Shown here one piece after another: positions 8,187 through 17,472 of a stretch of 64,000 bases of DNA (its first letter is position 1; every line of letters starts with the position of its first letter). The stretch spans positions 1-64,000 of the forward strand of contig CAJWQD010000002.1 in the NCBI GenBank assembly GCA_913045135.1. Reading direction: 5' to 3'. The position numbers and the translations under genes are program-made. The notes under the pieces were generated by a model. The model was not told the DNA's origin. It saw only the letters and a program-made list of their open reading frames with translations, and ran no database searches. The stretch comes from an uncultured Flammeovirgaceae bacterium (GTDB lineage: Bacteria > Bacteroidota > Bacteroidia > Cytophagales > Cyclobacteriaceae).

Positions 8187-9215
8187 CTATAAATTTAGGA
8201 GTTTTTCCTCAATTGTTTCAATCTGCTTCATTATGTCAGGTAATTTTTTGAATATAGTGTAAGATCTCAGATAATTATTGAATTCAATAGCAGGAGTTCC
8301 GTATATGGTTTGTTCTAATTTTGTATTTTTCGATACACCAGATTGAGCCTGTATTTGCGTCTTAGCTGCTATTTTTAAATGTCCAGCAATCCCAACTTGT
8401 CCACCTATTTTACAATTTTCGGCTATTTTTACGGATCCAGCAACCCCTGTTTGAGCTGCAATTACTGTATTTTCTCCAATCATGGTGTTATGACCAATTT
8501 GTATTAAATTATCTAGCTTGACACCTTTTTTGATTAGTGTTGTATTAAAAGTGGCGCAGTCGATTACCGTATTTGCACCTACGTCTACATGATCTTCTAA
8601 AATAACATTACCCAATTGGGGTATTTTCTTGTAGGTGCCATCATCAAGAGGAGCATATCCAAAACCGTCACTTCCTATCACCGCTCCTGCTTGAAGTGTA
8701 CAATTACTTCCTATCACACTTTTGGCATATATTTTCACTCCTGAATGTATGATTGATCGATCACCAATAGTGACATTATCACCAATATACGCATTGGGAT
8801 AAATTTTTACTTGATTACCTATTTTTACGTTACTTCCAATATAAGCAAAGGCACCCACATAAATACCTGAACCTAATGAGGACGTTTTATGAACGAAACT
8901 GGGTTCTTCAATGCCATTTTTATCGAAAGACAGAAGCTGATCGTATGCTTCCAGAAGACTTGTAAAAGCTGCATAAGGATCTACGGTTCTAATCAGAGGC
9001 GTAGTTATACTTTTATTTAGAATAAGTTTTTCATCAACGATAACTGCTGAAGCACGAGTTTTGTAGATAAGGGGCTCGTATTTTGGGTTCGATATAAATG
9101 AAATACTTCCTTCCTCAGCATTTTCAATAGAACTGATGGTATTTACCTTAGTATCTTTTGAACCTTCCAATTTTCCTCCTATAAGATGAGTGATTTGCTC
9201 TAAGGTAAAATTCAT
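8187..9215 (-). CDS. lpxD: UDP-3-O-(3-hydroxyacyl)glucosamine N-acyltransferase
   Basis: Third enzyme of lipid A synthesis; adds the N-linked 3-hydroxyacyl chain to UDP-3-O-acyl-glucosamine. The 342-residue protein has the N-terminal uridine-binding domain (residues 1-100, with NPKYEPLI), then hexapeptide-repeat beta-helix turns, the catalytic His242 in IQIGHNTMIG (E. coli His239) and a short helical tail. The usual family order, AAQTGVAGSVKIG-like then GGQVGIAGH, is present. It follows the HD-domain gene after 32 bases and begins the lpxD-lpxC/fabZ-lpxA-ABC series. Confidence 0.96.
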   Translation of the reverse strand: MNFTLEQITHLIGGKLEGSKDTKVNTISSIENAEEGSISFISNPKYEPLIYKTRASAVIVDEKLILNKSITTPLIRTVDPYAAFTSLLEAYDQLLSFDKNGIEEPSFVHKTSSLGSGIYVGAFAYIGSNVKIGNQVKIYPNAYIGDNVTIGDRSIIHSGVKIYAKSVIGSNCTLQAGAVIGSDGFGYAPLDDGTYKKIPQLGNVILEDHVDVGANTVIDCATFNTTLIKKGVKLDNLIQIGHNTMIGENTVIAAQTGVAGSVKIAENCKIGGQVGIAGHLKIAAKTQIQAQSGVSKNTKLEQTIYGTPAIEFNNYLRSYTIFKKLPDIMKQIETIEEKLLNL

Positions 9216-9247
9216 TTAACTCTATATTTATTAACCGAAATAACCAA

Positions 9248-10489
9248 TCACAAATATTCCGCTAAAGACATGTTTTTGGGATAGCAAAGATAATTTTTTT
9301 TTACAATTTTACTCATCACTTTTATATTGGGCAAATCAACGGCAGTTGTGATTTCTTCTACTTTACCATTTTTTCTTAATATACTTATGCTTTGATCCTT
9401 AACAGTGTAAGCTGCATTGGTAACATAGCCCTGTGTGATTAAGCTTTCTGTCATCTCAAGGCTCAATTTTAATTTTTTTGCAACTTTTTTTTTGATAGCT
9501 GTAAGTTGAGGTGGTTTCAGGGGTTTTTTGAGTATGTCAATTTTAAATAATCTTCTATCTTTTAAAGCGTGGCTTAAAATATTAATTACAGGATCTTCAT
9601 GATCTAACCAATATTTGATACTTCCCCATATGTCATTATCATCAAGGTCCATAAAAGCTTGCAATAATTTTGGGTTTTTATTTAAATCTCGTGCTGAAAA
9701 ATTATTCCTAATGAATAGACTGAGGGCGGGAGTAGCGGATACAGATTTGTTCTTATTCCAACATATTTTTACTCGTTTAATAAGTTCAATGAGCATTTTC
9801 TCACTGCAAATAGAAATTTTGTGTAAATAAACTTGCCAATACATGATTCTACGAGCGCTAATAAAATTTTCGATGCTATAAATTCCTTTTTCTTCTACTA
9901 CCAGCTCGTCATCTACTACATTGAGCATTTTGATGATTCGCTCAGCACCTACCATGCCTTCTTGAACACCTGTAAAAAAACAATCTCTTTTGAGGTAATC
10001 GAGCCTATCCATATCTAGTTGACTTGAAACTAATTGGGTAAGAAATTTACGGGGATAAATACCTTTAAATATTTCAATGGCTAAAGTTAATTTACCTGCA
10101 AATTCTTTATTCAATTCATTAAGAGTCCACTCAGTAATGCTTTCATGAGAAACATCTTTGAAAAGACTGAATTCCAAGGTGTGGGAAAAAGGGCCATGAC
10201 CAATGTCGTGCAGAAGAATAGCAATCAGGGCACCTTCGTATTCGTCCTCAAAGATCATTTGACCTTTTTCTTGCAGACTGTCCAACGTTTTTCTCATTAA
10301 ATGCATCGCTCCCAAAGCATGACTAAATCGTGAATGAATAGCGCCAGGATACACATAATCAGATAGTCCTAATTGCTTTATTCTTCGTAGTCGTTGAAAA
10401 TAGGGATGCTCAATGATATTAAAAATGAATTCATTTGGTATGTTTATGAAACCATAAACAGGATCATTAAATATTTTCTTTTTATTCAA
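9248..10489 (-). CDS. HD-domain phosphohydrolase (dGTPase-like)
   Basis: A 413-residue protein of the HD/SAMHD1-like superfamily. Metal-binding landmarks are SRFSHALGAMHLM near residue 55, ILLHDIGHGPFSHTLE near 95 and SQLDMDRLDYLKRD near 155. Relatives hydrolyse deoxynucleoside triphosphates or are uncharacterised. The only in-frame start before the conserved N-terminus NKKKIFNDPVYGFI is TTG 10489, because the frame upstream meets a stop without an ATG. It lies next to lpxD in many Bacteroidota, so it may share the lipid A operon promoter. It is divergent from porX. Confidence 0.85.
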   Translation of the reverse strand: MNKKKIFNDPVYGFINIPNEFIFNIIEHPYFQRLRRIKQLGLSDYVYPGAIHSRFSHALGAMHLMRKTLDSLQEKGQMIFEDEYEGALIAILLHDIGHGPFSHTLEFSLFKDVSHESITEWTLNELNKEFAGKLTLAIEIFKGIYPRKFLTQLVSSQLDMDRLDYLKRDCFFTGVQEGMVGAERIIKMLNVVDDELVVEEKGIYSIENFISARRIMYWQVYLHKISICSEKMLIELIKRVKICWNKNKSVSATPALSLFIRNNFSARDLNKNPKLLQAFMDLDDNDIWGSIKYWLDHEDPVINILSHALKDRRLFKIDILKKPLKPPQLTAIKKKVAKKLKLSLEMTESLITQGYVTNAAYTVKDQSISILRKNGKVEEITTAVDLPNIKVMSKIVKKNYLCYPKNMSLAEYL

Positions 10490-10540
10490 AGTATATTCGA
10501 GTTAATTAAAGTGTGAACATACAAAAGGATTTTCGTAAAA

Positions 10541-12088
10541 ATGCAGCAATATAAAATTTTATGGGCCGATGATGAGATTGATCTATTAATGCCTCATATT
10601 ATATTTTTGGAATCTAAAGGATATCAGGTAATTCCAGTAAACAGTGGTAATGATGCATTAGATGAGGTCGAAAAACAGTACTTTGATATTATTTTTCTTG
10701 ATGAGAATATGCCAGGAATATCTGGGATTGAAACGCTACGAGAAATTAAATTATCATTTCCCAATATTCCTGTTGTTATGATTACTAAAAATGAGGAAGA
10801 AAATATAATGGAAGATGCCATTGGTTCTCAAATTTCTGATTATTTGATTAAGCCCTTAAATTCAAAGCAAATCCTACTTTCTGTTAAAAGGTTATTGGAT
10901 AAAAAGCGCATAGTGACTGAAAAAACAAATTTAAGCTATCAAAAAAAATTTACTGACGTAAGTCATCAAATAGCAGATGCAGCAAATTATGAAGAATGGA
11001 TTGCGGTATATAGAAATTTGGTTCGTTGGGAATTATTAATTGACGAAACCAATGAAAAAGACATGTCAGAAATTATACAATTCCAAAAAGCTGAAGCGAA
11101 TCAAAAATTTGCAAATTTTATTCGATCAGATTACGAAGGTTGGATTAATTCTTCTGAAAACCCATTGCTTTCTCATCAAGTGCTTAAAGAAAAAGTTTTT
11201 CCAAAACTTGCGCAGAGTAATGTTTTTCTCATTGTTATTGATAATTTAAGATGGGATCAATGGGAAATAATTGAACCAGAAATCGCCCAGTTTTTTGAAA
11301 TAGAGAAAAAAGAAACTTACTTTTCTATTTTACCAACTACGACCAATTATGCAAGAAACGCACTGTTTGCGGGTTTAATGCCCGCAGATATTGAAAATCA
11401 GTATCCCGATTTTTGGACAAAAGAAAATGAGGAAGGCTCTAAAAATAAATTTGAGTCGGATTTGTTAGCAGCTCAACTTGTACGATATAATTTAGAAATA
11501 AAATTTAATTATTATAAAATAATCAAAACACAGGAGGCTAAGCAGATAGAACAGAAATTAGATGAGCTCCTAAAAGCATCTCTAAATATAATGGTTTACA
11601 ATTTTGTTGATATGCTTTCACATGCCAGAACAGACATGCATATGATCCGAGAATTGGCTCCAAATGAATCTGCTTACCGGGCATTGACTAAAACATGGTT
11701 TACACATTCATCTCTTTTTGAAGTTCTTAAAAAACTATCTTTGAAAAACGTTAAAGTTATGATCACTACTGATCATGGAACAATCCGGGTAAAAACTCCT
11801 GAAAAAATCAAGGCAGATAGAAATACCAATAATAACTTAAGGTTTAAAATAGGAAAGAATTTGGAGTTCAACTCAAAATCGGTATTTTATATGCGCAAAC
11901 CTGAATTATTTAAACTACCTAAATTAAATTTGACTTCATCTTATATTTTTGCTTTAGAAGAATCATTCTTTGCGTACGCAAAGAATTTCAATCATTATGC
12001 CAATCATTATGAAGATACTTTTCAGCATGGGGGTATCAGTATGGAAGAGATGATGATTCCTTTTATAACCCTTAAGCAAAAAAAATGA
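10541..12088 (+). CDS. porX: type IX secretion response regulator PorX (receiver plus PglZ domain)
   Basis: A 515-residue two-domain regulator. Residues 1-120 are a CheY-like receiver with Asp10-Asp11, phosphoacceptor Asp54 (IIFLDENMPGI) and Lys near 104. Residues 200-515 form an alkaline-phosphatase-like PglZ domain, with IVIDNLRWDQW, the TTTNYARNALFAG segment carrying the nucleophile Thr region, and DHGTIRVKTP. In Porphyromonas gingivalis PorX with PorY controls type IX secretion genes and has phosphodiesterase activity. No porY or por/gld secretion genes are nearby. It overlaps tsaE by 4 bases. Confidence 0.93.
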   Translation: MQQYKILWADDEIDLLMPHIIFLESKGYQVIPVNSGNDALDEVEKQYFDIIFLDENMPGISGIETLREIKLSFPNIPVVMITKNEEENIMEDAIGSQISDYLIKPLNSKQILLSVKRLLDKKRIVTEKTNLSYQKKFTDVSHQIADAANYEEWIAVYRNLVRWELLIDETNEKDMSEIIQFQKAEANQKFANFIRSDYEGWINSSENPLLSHQVLKEKVFPKLAQSNVFLIVIDNLRWDQWEIIEPEIAQFFEIEKKETYFSILPTTTNYARNALFAGLMPADIENQYPDFWTKENEEGSKNKFESDLLAAQLVRYNLEIKFNYYKIIKTQEAKQIEQKLDELLKASLNIMVYNFVDMLSHARTDMHMIRELAPNESAYRALTKTWFTHSSLFEVLKKLSLKNVKVMITTDHGTIRVKTPEKIKADRNTNNNLRFKIGKNLEFNSKSVFYMRKPELFKLPKLNLTSSYIFALEESFFAYAKNFNHYANHYEDTFQHGGISMEEMMIPFITLKQKK

Positions 12089-12504
12089 TTTATTCTTTGT
12101 ATCAGATTGATGAAATTGCTAGTGAAATCATTGATGATCTAAAAGATTATAAAGTGATCTGTGTCAATGGCGATATGGGAGTGGGCAAGACTACCTTAAT
12201 TAAAAAAATTGGTCGGCTTTTAGGAGTAAGTGATGATATCCATTCACCTACTTTTAATATTGTTAATGAATATAATTCTGGTAATAATCAACCAATTTAT
12301 CACTTCGATTTTTATAGAATAAATAATGTTTTAGAAGCAGTGAATTTGGGCATTGAAGATTATTTTTACAGTAATCATGTATGTTTCATCGAGTGGTCTG
12401 AGAAAGTATCTGCCTTGTTGCCTGAAAAACATTTTAACGTAAATATTAAATTAATATCTCACAGTCAGAGAGAAATTAGTTTCGAATCAAGTGACAGAAT
12501 ATGA
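12085..12504 (+). CDS. tsaE: tRNA threonylcarbamoyladenosine biosynthesis ATPase TsaE
   Basis: A 139-residue P-loop ATPase needed with TsaB and TsaD to make the t6A37 modification of ANN-decoding tRNAs. Walker A is NGDMGVGKTTLIK (about residues 29-41), followed by the family motif SPTFNIVNEY and HFDFYRI, and FIEWSEK with the Walker B-like region. The length is normal. Its ATG overlaps the porX stop (ATGA), so it is translated from the porX transcript. The decayed alanine dehydrogenase gene starts within its last 14 bases. Confidence 0.95.
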   Translation: MIYSLYQIDEIASEIIDDLKDYKVICVNGDMGVGKTTLIKKIGRLLGVSDDIHSPTFNIVNEYNSGNNQPIYHFDFYRINNVLEAVNLGIEDYFYSNHVCFIEWSEKVSALLPEKHFNVNIKLISHSQREISFESSDRI

Positions 12505-12974
12505 CAAATTTGAATTTGAGAAATTTAGCAGGGCTAATGCTTTATATACTCTAGAAAAAAAATCTAAATTATTAACAATTAGTGCGCCATCGTAGAGGAT
12601 ATACACGGAAACAGAATTTCCTTAAAGCCTGAATCCGTCGAATTAAATCCTCAGAATGGTTACTGGATATATTTAGAAGCATCTGCCTTTGGTGTAACTA
12701 ATTATGCAAACAGGACAAAGGGCTGTGGCTGGGCACATTAGTTATGATCAAAAATGGTTGATACTTTCGATGCTGTTATTAAGGTTGAATCAACAATTAT
12801 AGAAGAGATAAGTTTATCGCCAATAGGTGCTTCCTTGATATCTATAATTCAACCAGGACGGTAGTCTATTAAAATTATTGAATGGCATCGATACCTCTAA
12901 GGAAACTTTTCAAACCAATCATAGTTAAGTTTAATTTAAATTTCAAGAATATCAGTTTATTAGCGGCTGAATGA
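12491..12974 (+). pseudogene. ald: alanine dehydrogenase remnant (frameshifts, stops and a large internal deletion)
   Basis: Starting at GTG 12491 the frame reads VTEYDKFEFEKFSRANALYTL and then KKSKLLTISAPS before a stop at 12593-12595. One frame over, from about 12596, it continues EDIHGNRISLKPESVEL, a clear match to the alanine dehydrogenase N-terminus. Further shifts near 12720 and 12750 lead to ISYDQK and then VDTFDAVIKVESTIIEEI, ending ASLISIIQPGR at a stop at 12862. From about 12870 the text resembles the family's C-terminus (LLNGIDTSKETFQTN, then KFNLNFKNISLLAAE, stop 12972-12974). Roughly 250 central codons are missing. This reading is from memory of the family; an alignment would confirm it. 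Confidence 0.75.
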
Positions 12975-12976
12975 TT

Positions 12977-15652
12977 TTAAAGATTTTGAATATTTTGCTT
13001 GAGTTTTTGAATTTTAGTCTCTGCATCGTGTTGCTTTTTTTTCTCTATTTCTAAAACGGTAGGGGGCGCATTTTTTACAAAACGTTCATTATTCAATTTT
13101 TTTAGAACAGTTTCAAGAAATCCACGTGTATAGTTTAATTCTTTTTGAAGAGTTTCACGTTCTGCATCATTATTTATAGTTTTAGTAGATAAGATGTAAA
13201 ATTCCTTTGATTGAATCACGAAGGCATGACTTCTTTCTGGTTTCTTCTCTGAAAATGAAATTTTTTCTAAATTTGCAATTTTAATCAAAGAAGTTTCAAT
13301 GGTCTTAAAATAGATGGCTGCGCTATTGATAATTAAGATAAGTTTCATCTTTTGAGCAATTTGATTTTTATTTCTGATGTTTCTTATCTGCGAGATAATT
13401 TCAAATAGAAATGATGCATCGGTTAAAATAGATTTATCAAATTTTTCAGTTTCAGGCCATTGGGCAATAATTAAATCATTACCCGACGCTCTTTTTCGCA
13501 ATGCATGCCATATCTCCTCTGTAATAAAAGGCATAAATGGGTGTAATACTTTTATTAATTGCTCCAAAAAAGAAATAGTCTGTTGATGAGTTTTAGCATC
13601 TATTGGGGCTTGATAATTAGGCTTTATCCACTCCAAGTACCAGCTGCAAAAGTCATTCCAAATCAGCTTATAAGCGGTCATTAAGGCATCAGATATTCTA
13701 AATTTAGAAAAGTGATTTTCTAGCTCTAACAATACTTTTTGGAAATTGGATTCAAACCAAAGAATGGCTAATTTATTTTCACTAGGTTGTTCAAGTTCTT
13801 TGACATCCCAACTTTGAATGAGTCGAAAAGCGTTCCAAATTTTGTTGGAAAATTTTTGGCCTTGCACTACCAGCTTTTCATCGAAGAGTAGGTCATTACC
13901 CGCAGGAGAGCTCAAAAGCATTCCGGTTCTGACACCATCTGCTCCATATTTTTTTATGAGATCTAAAGGATTGGGAGAATTGCCCAATGATTTAGACATT
14001 TTTCTTCTTTGTTTATCCCGAACAATTCCCGTGAGATACACATTATTAAAAGGTTTTTTCCCTGTATATTCATAGCCTGCAATTACCATACGAGCGACCC
14101 AGAAAAATAAAATTTCTGGAGCTGTTACTAGGGTGTCTGTGGGATAAAAATAATCTAATTCCTTGTTTTTGGTAGGTAATATTTTACCTATTTCACTGTT
14201 AAAGGTTTGATCGTTAAACCCATCAAACACGGCTAAAGGAAAAAGCCAAGATGAAGCCCAAGTATCCAGAACATCCTCGTCTTGATGAAGATCAGATGGT
14301 TTTAAATTTTGGTTGTTTGATTTTTTTTGTGCTAGTTCGAGTGCTTCTTGTTCATTCAAGGCAACCACATAATCATCATCACCTTTACCGAAATAATAAG
14401 CCGGAATGCGTTGGCCCCACCAAAGCTGTCGAGAGATACACCAATCACGGACATTTTTCATCCAATAATTATAGGTATTCTTGAATTTAGGCGGGAAAAT
14501 TGTAATTTCGTCATCCATAACTACGTTATGAGCAGTCTTTGAGATGGATTTCATTTTTATGAACCATTGCAACGATAACTTTGGCTCAATTACCGAATTT
14601 GTCCTTTCTGATCTTCCGATTCTCGTATTAAATTTATCTTCATTTACAAGGATTTTCATTACTTTCATATCCTTGACAATTTGTTTCCTTACTTCAAACC
14701 TATCCATCCCAATGTATTTTTTAACTCCGCAAGCCGGAGTCAACTTACCATCTAAACCAATAATATCAATTATTTCAAGGTCATGACGCAGGCCGATCTC
14801 ATAATCGTTGGTGTCATGGGCTGGAGTAACTTTTAAACAACCTGTTCCAAAGTCCATGGTTACATATTCATCAGCAATGATAGGCACACTTCTATTGACA
14901 AATGGAATAATTACAGTTCTTCCAACAAGATGTTTATAGCGATCGTCATTTGGGTTTACAGCTACCCCTGAATCTCCCATTATGGTTTCCGGTCTTTGAG
15001 TGGCAATAACAATATGCTCAGTGCTATTTTCAATCTTATATTTAACAGAATAAAGTTTTGATATTTCACCATCTTCCTTATAAATCACCTCTTCATTTGA
15101 GACTGCTGTTTGAGCCTTCACATCCCAATTGACCATACGAAGACTTCGATAGATATAACCTTTGTTAAAAAGATCGACAAACACTTTAATAACCGATGAA
15201 TAATAATTCTTATCCATAGTAAAAGTGGTTCTTTCCCAATCGCATGAAGCCCCTAACTTTTTTAATTGTTCAAGTATGATACCTCCATATTTTTCTTTCC
15301 ATCCCCAAGCATAATTCATGAACTCCTCTCTACTGAGATCACTTTTTTTGATCCCTTTTGCTCTCAGCATTTTCACAACTTTTGCTTCAGTAGCAATAGA
15401 TGCATGATCTGTACCTGGAACCCAACAAGCTTCAAAGCCTTGCATCCTTGCCTTTCTTATTAGAATGTCTTGTATGGTATTATTGAGCATATGACCCATA
15501 TGAAGTACCCCTGTGACATTAGGGGGAGGGATGACGATGCTAAAAGGTTTTTTATCAGGATTTACTTGTGCGTTGAAATGTCCTTTATCCATCCAATGTT
15601 GGTACCATTTGTCTTCAACTTGAGCGGGATCATATTTGGTTGATAGGGTCAT
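12977..15652 (-). CDS. valS: valyl-tRNA synthetase
   Basis: Class I aminoacyl-tRNA synthetase charging tRNA-Val. The 891-residue protein has the HIGH-type motif as HMGH (residues 51-54, in PPNVTGVLHMGHML), DWCISRQLWWGQRIPAYY in the catalytic core, the editing (CP1) domain with ATQRPETIMGD, KMSKS near residues 549-553, an anticodon-binding domain and the C-terminal coiled coil (ERETLQKELNYTRGFLETVL) typical of ValRS. It is complete. Its stop is 2 bases from the convergent alanine dehydrogenase remnant. No T-box or other leader is seen upstream. Confidence 0.97.
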   Translation of the reverse strand: MTLSTKYDPAQVEDKWYQHWMDKGHFNAQVNPDKKPFSIVIPPPNVTGVLHMGHMLNNTIQDILIRKARMQGFEACWVPGTDHASIATEAKVVKMLRAKGIKKSDLSREEFMNYAWGWKEKYGGIILEQLKKLGASCDWERTTFTMDKNYYSSVIKVFVDLFNKGYIYRSLRMVNWDVKAQTAVSNEEVIYKEDGEISKLYSVKYKIENSTEHIVIATQRPETIMGDSGVAVNPNDDRYKHLVGRTVIIPFVNRSVPIIADEYVTMDFGTGCLKVTPAHDTNDYEIGLRHDLEIIDIIGLDGKLTPACGVKKYIGMDRFEVRKQIVKDMKVMKILVNEDKFNTRIGRSERTNSVIEPKLSLQWFIKMKSISKTAHNVVMDDEITIFPPKFKNTYNYWMKNVRDWCISRQLWWGQRIPAYYFGKGDDDYVVALNEQEALELAQKKSNNQNLKPSDLHQDEDVLDTWASSWLFPLAVFDGFNDQTFNSEIGKILPTKNKELDYFYPTDTLVTAPEILFFWVARMVIAGYEYTGKKPFNNVYLTGIVRDKQRRKMSKSLGNSPNPLDLIKKYGADGVRTGMLLSSPAGNDLLFDEKLVVQGQKFSNKIWNAFRLIQSWDVKELEQPSENKLAILWFESNFQKVLLELENHFSKFRISDALMTAYKLIWNDFCSWYLEWIKPNYQAPIDAKTHQQTISFLEQLIKVLHPFMPFITEEIWHALRKRASGNDLIIAQWPETEKFDKSILTDASFLFEIISQIRNIRNKNQIAQKMKLILIINSAAIYFKTIETSLIKIANLEKISFSEKKPERSHAFVIQSKEFYILSTKTINNDAERETLQKELNYTRGFLETVLKKLNNERFVKNAPPTVLEIEKKKQHDAETKIQKLKQNIQNL

Positions 15653-15699
15653 TTTTTTTTTGAATTTTACTATTTTCGTAAAACTAATTATATCTCAAA

Positions 15700-15735
15700 T
15701 AAAGGACACCTACATTACAGATAATTTGTCCTTTA
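15700..15735 (-). terminator. hairpin downstream of the epimerase gene
   Basis: AAAGGACA at 15701-15708 pairs with TGTCCTTT at 15727-15734 (9 bp with the flanking T-A pair, 18-base loop). It begins 20 bases after the epimerase stop on the minus strand and is followed by ATTTGAGATATAATT, a weak U-rich stretch. It probably terminates the cysH-epimerase transcript before valS. Confidence 0.5.
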
Positions 15736-15754
15736 ATAATTGAATTAATATTAA

Positions 15755-16675
15755 TTAAAATGCAAATTGTGATTTGAATACTTGTAATTCATTTAACAGA
15801 GGGATAGATGTAAATTGATTAACATATTCAAATATTTTACTTCTGAGGCTTACGTTGAGTTCTCTAAGTGTCATATGTTGATTAGCATAAATAAATTCTA
15901 GGTCTGGATACAATTCCTTGAGGACATCTAAAATCTCCATAATCTGCAAATTTTTATCCACAATGTTATATGTGCCGCTTGGAATTTCTTTCAAAACGCA
16001 TTGTTCTATAGTCCGAACCAAGTGGTCAATATGAATAAATGCTCTGGTCTGTTTCCCATTTCCGAATATTTGAATTCGATTTGTGAAATGGGCATCAAAC
16101 ATAAATTTATTAATGACCGCATCAAAACGCATGCTTTTACTGAATCCATAAACATTCCCTCCCCTAAGTATGATAGCATTACTTTTTCCCATAAGTCTGT
16201 TAACATGCCCTTCCCCTCTAAGTTTTGATATTCCATAATGTGTTTGTGGATTAGTAGGGGTGGATTCATTTGCCAAGGCAGCGCCTGTACCATATACGGC
16301 CGTGCTGCTTAGGTAGATAAATTTAGAAATTCTAGTATCCTCTGCAGCATAAACGACTTCCGCAGTACCCCAATGATTTACTTGTTCAAAAAAATGTGGA
16401 TCTGTATTGGCAAAGGGTGTAGTTACCATTGCAGCTAAATGAATGAGTACATCAGTGTCTTTCAATTGTTTTTTTAATAATCGGGAGTCTAATATTTCGC
16501 CATGAATAAAATCTATTTTGGACAAAAAAATTGATTTATTTCCAAGAAAAAGGCTTCTATGACCTCTACTTAAATTATCATAAATAATGATTTTACTAAT
16601 TTCATTGCTGAGTGCCAATTTTGTTAATAGTTCAGTACCTACATATCCTGCTCCTCCAGTAATTAATATATTCAT
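15755..16675 (-). CDS. NAD-dependent epimerase/dehydratase (extended SDR)
   Basis: A 306-residue extended short-chain dehydrogenase: the NAD-binding motif TGGAGYVG (residues 6-13), DNLSRGHRSLF after strand 2, the IHLAAMV segment, the catalytic Ser region YLSSTAVYG and YxxxK as YGISK. C-terminal residues (TFNI-like GTYNIVDKN, then LELIYPDLEF-like) suit nucleotide-sugar epimerases such as GalE relatives, but the substrate cannot be named. Its ATG overlaps the cysH-like gene stop by 4 bases, so the two genes are translationally coupled, although no metabolic link is obvious. Confidence 0.85.
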   Translation of the reverse strand: MNILITGGAGYVGTELLTKLALSNEISKIIIYDNLSRGHRSLFLGNKSIFLSKIDFIHGEILDSRLLKKQLKDTDVLIHLAAMVTTPFANTDPHFFEQVNHWGTAEVVYAAEDTRISKFIYLSSTAVYGTGAALANESTPTNPQTHYGISKLRGEGHVNRLMGKSNAIILRGGNVYGFSKSMRFDAVINKFMFDAHFTNRIQIFGNGKQTRAFIHIDHLVRTIEQCVLKEIPSGTYNIVDKNLQIMEILDVLKELYPDLEFIYANQHMTLRELNVSLRSKIFEYVNQFTSIPLLNELQVFKSQFAF

Positions 16676-17331
16676 TCTTTAGTAATTAAATCAGTTTGCA
16701 AGCCACATTCAATTTTATTTAAGCCAAACCAACGAGCTTCTCGTACTTGCATTTCTAAATTTATTTTTCTTGTACAAGGTTCACAGCCTATACTTATATA
16801 ACCACGCTCCTCAAGTGGATGTCTAGGAATATTGTATTTTTTGAGATAGTTAAGTATTTTTTTTCCATCCCAATCGAGCATGGGATGAAATCTTATTGTA
16901 CTATGGGGTGCAACTTGCTCTGCCTTCATGGTACTTCTAATTGCATTTTGATCTGCACGAATGCCGTTAATCCAAACATCATAACCGGCCAAAACAGTTT
17001 CTAATGGTTGTATTTTATTAATTGAACAGCAATGATCAGGATCTGATGTATACAAAAGTTTTCCATTACGATCTTTTTGTAAGTACTTTGGGGTAGCGGG
17101 TTTTATATCAAGAACCATTAAGTCAAAGAGGTCAGCAATTTCATCTTTAAATCTAACTGTTTCGGGAAACAGATAACCCGTATTAATAAAAAATATTGGT
17201 ATTTTTGGTATGATTTCTCTTATAATATGGAGTAGAACTAAGCTATGAGATTGAAAAGACGATGTAGTAAAGATTCGCTTTCCTGTTTGTTGATATTCAG
17301 TAATTTTCGCTTTAATTTCAGTAATTTCCAT
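16672..17331 (-). CDS. cysH: phosphoadenylyl/adenylyl-sulfate reductase family protein
   Basis: A 219-residue PP-loop-fold reductase. It has TTSSFQSHSL in place of the SGGKDS-like loop, FINTGYLFPET, and paired cysteines Cys101-Cys102 and Cys183-Cys186 (CCSINK and GCEPCT) that mark the [4Fe-4S] APS-reductase type, plus the C-terminal catalytic motif as ECGLQ (Cys209). The usual motif is ECGLH or ECGIH, so the His is replaced by Gln. The role is reduction of APS or PAPS to sulfite with thioredoxin. No sulfate adenylyltransferase genes are nearby. It is the first gene of a two-gene operon. Confidence 0.85.
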   Translation of the reverse strand: MEITEIKAKITEYQQTGKRIFTTSSFQSHSLVLLHIIREIIPKIPIFFINTGYLFPETVRFKDEIADLFDLMVLDIKPATPKYLQKDRNGKLLYTSDPDHCCSINKIQPLETVLAGYDVWINGIRADQNAIRSTMKAEQVAPHSTIRFHPMLDWDGKKILNYLKKYNIPRHPLEERGYISIGCEPCTRKINLEMQVREARWFGLNKIECGLQTDLITKE

Positions 17332-17421
17332 TTTTTGCAGTTGTAAAAGAATTAATTATTCAAGTGAATCAAAATTAAATAGGAGATAATTGTTTAAAAT
17401 AGTGAACTAATCTTCTTTTTT

Positions 17422-17452
17422 TTTGATTTTTATCATCCAAAGTTAATCTTTG
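17422..17452 (+). promoter_or_regulatory. candidate Bacteroidota promoter for queD-folE
   Basis: TTTG at 17422-17425 and TAATCTTTG at 17444-17452 are separated by 18 bases, close to the phylum consensus TTTG-N19-TAnnTTTG. The predicted start lies near 17459, leaving a short leader before ATG 17473. Confidence 0.5.
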
Positions 17453-17472
17453 CGCAACTGAATAAATTTAAA

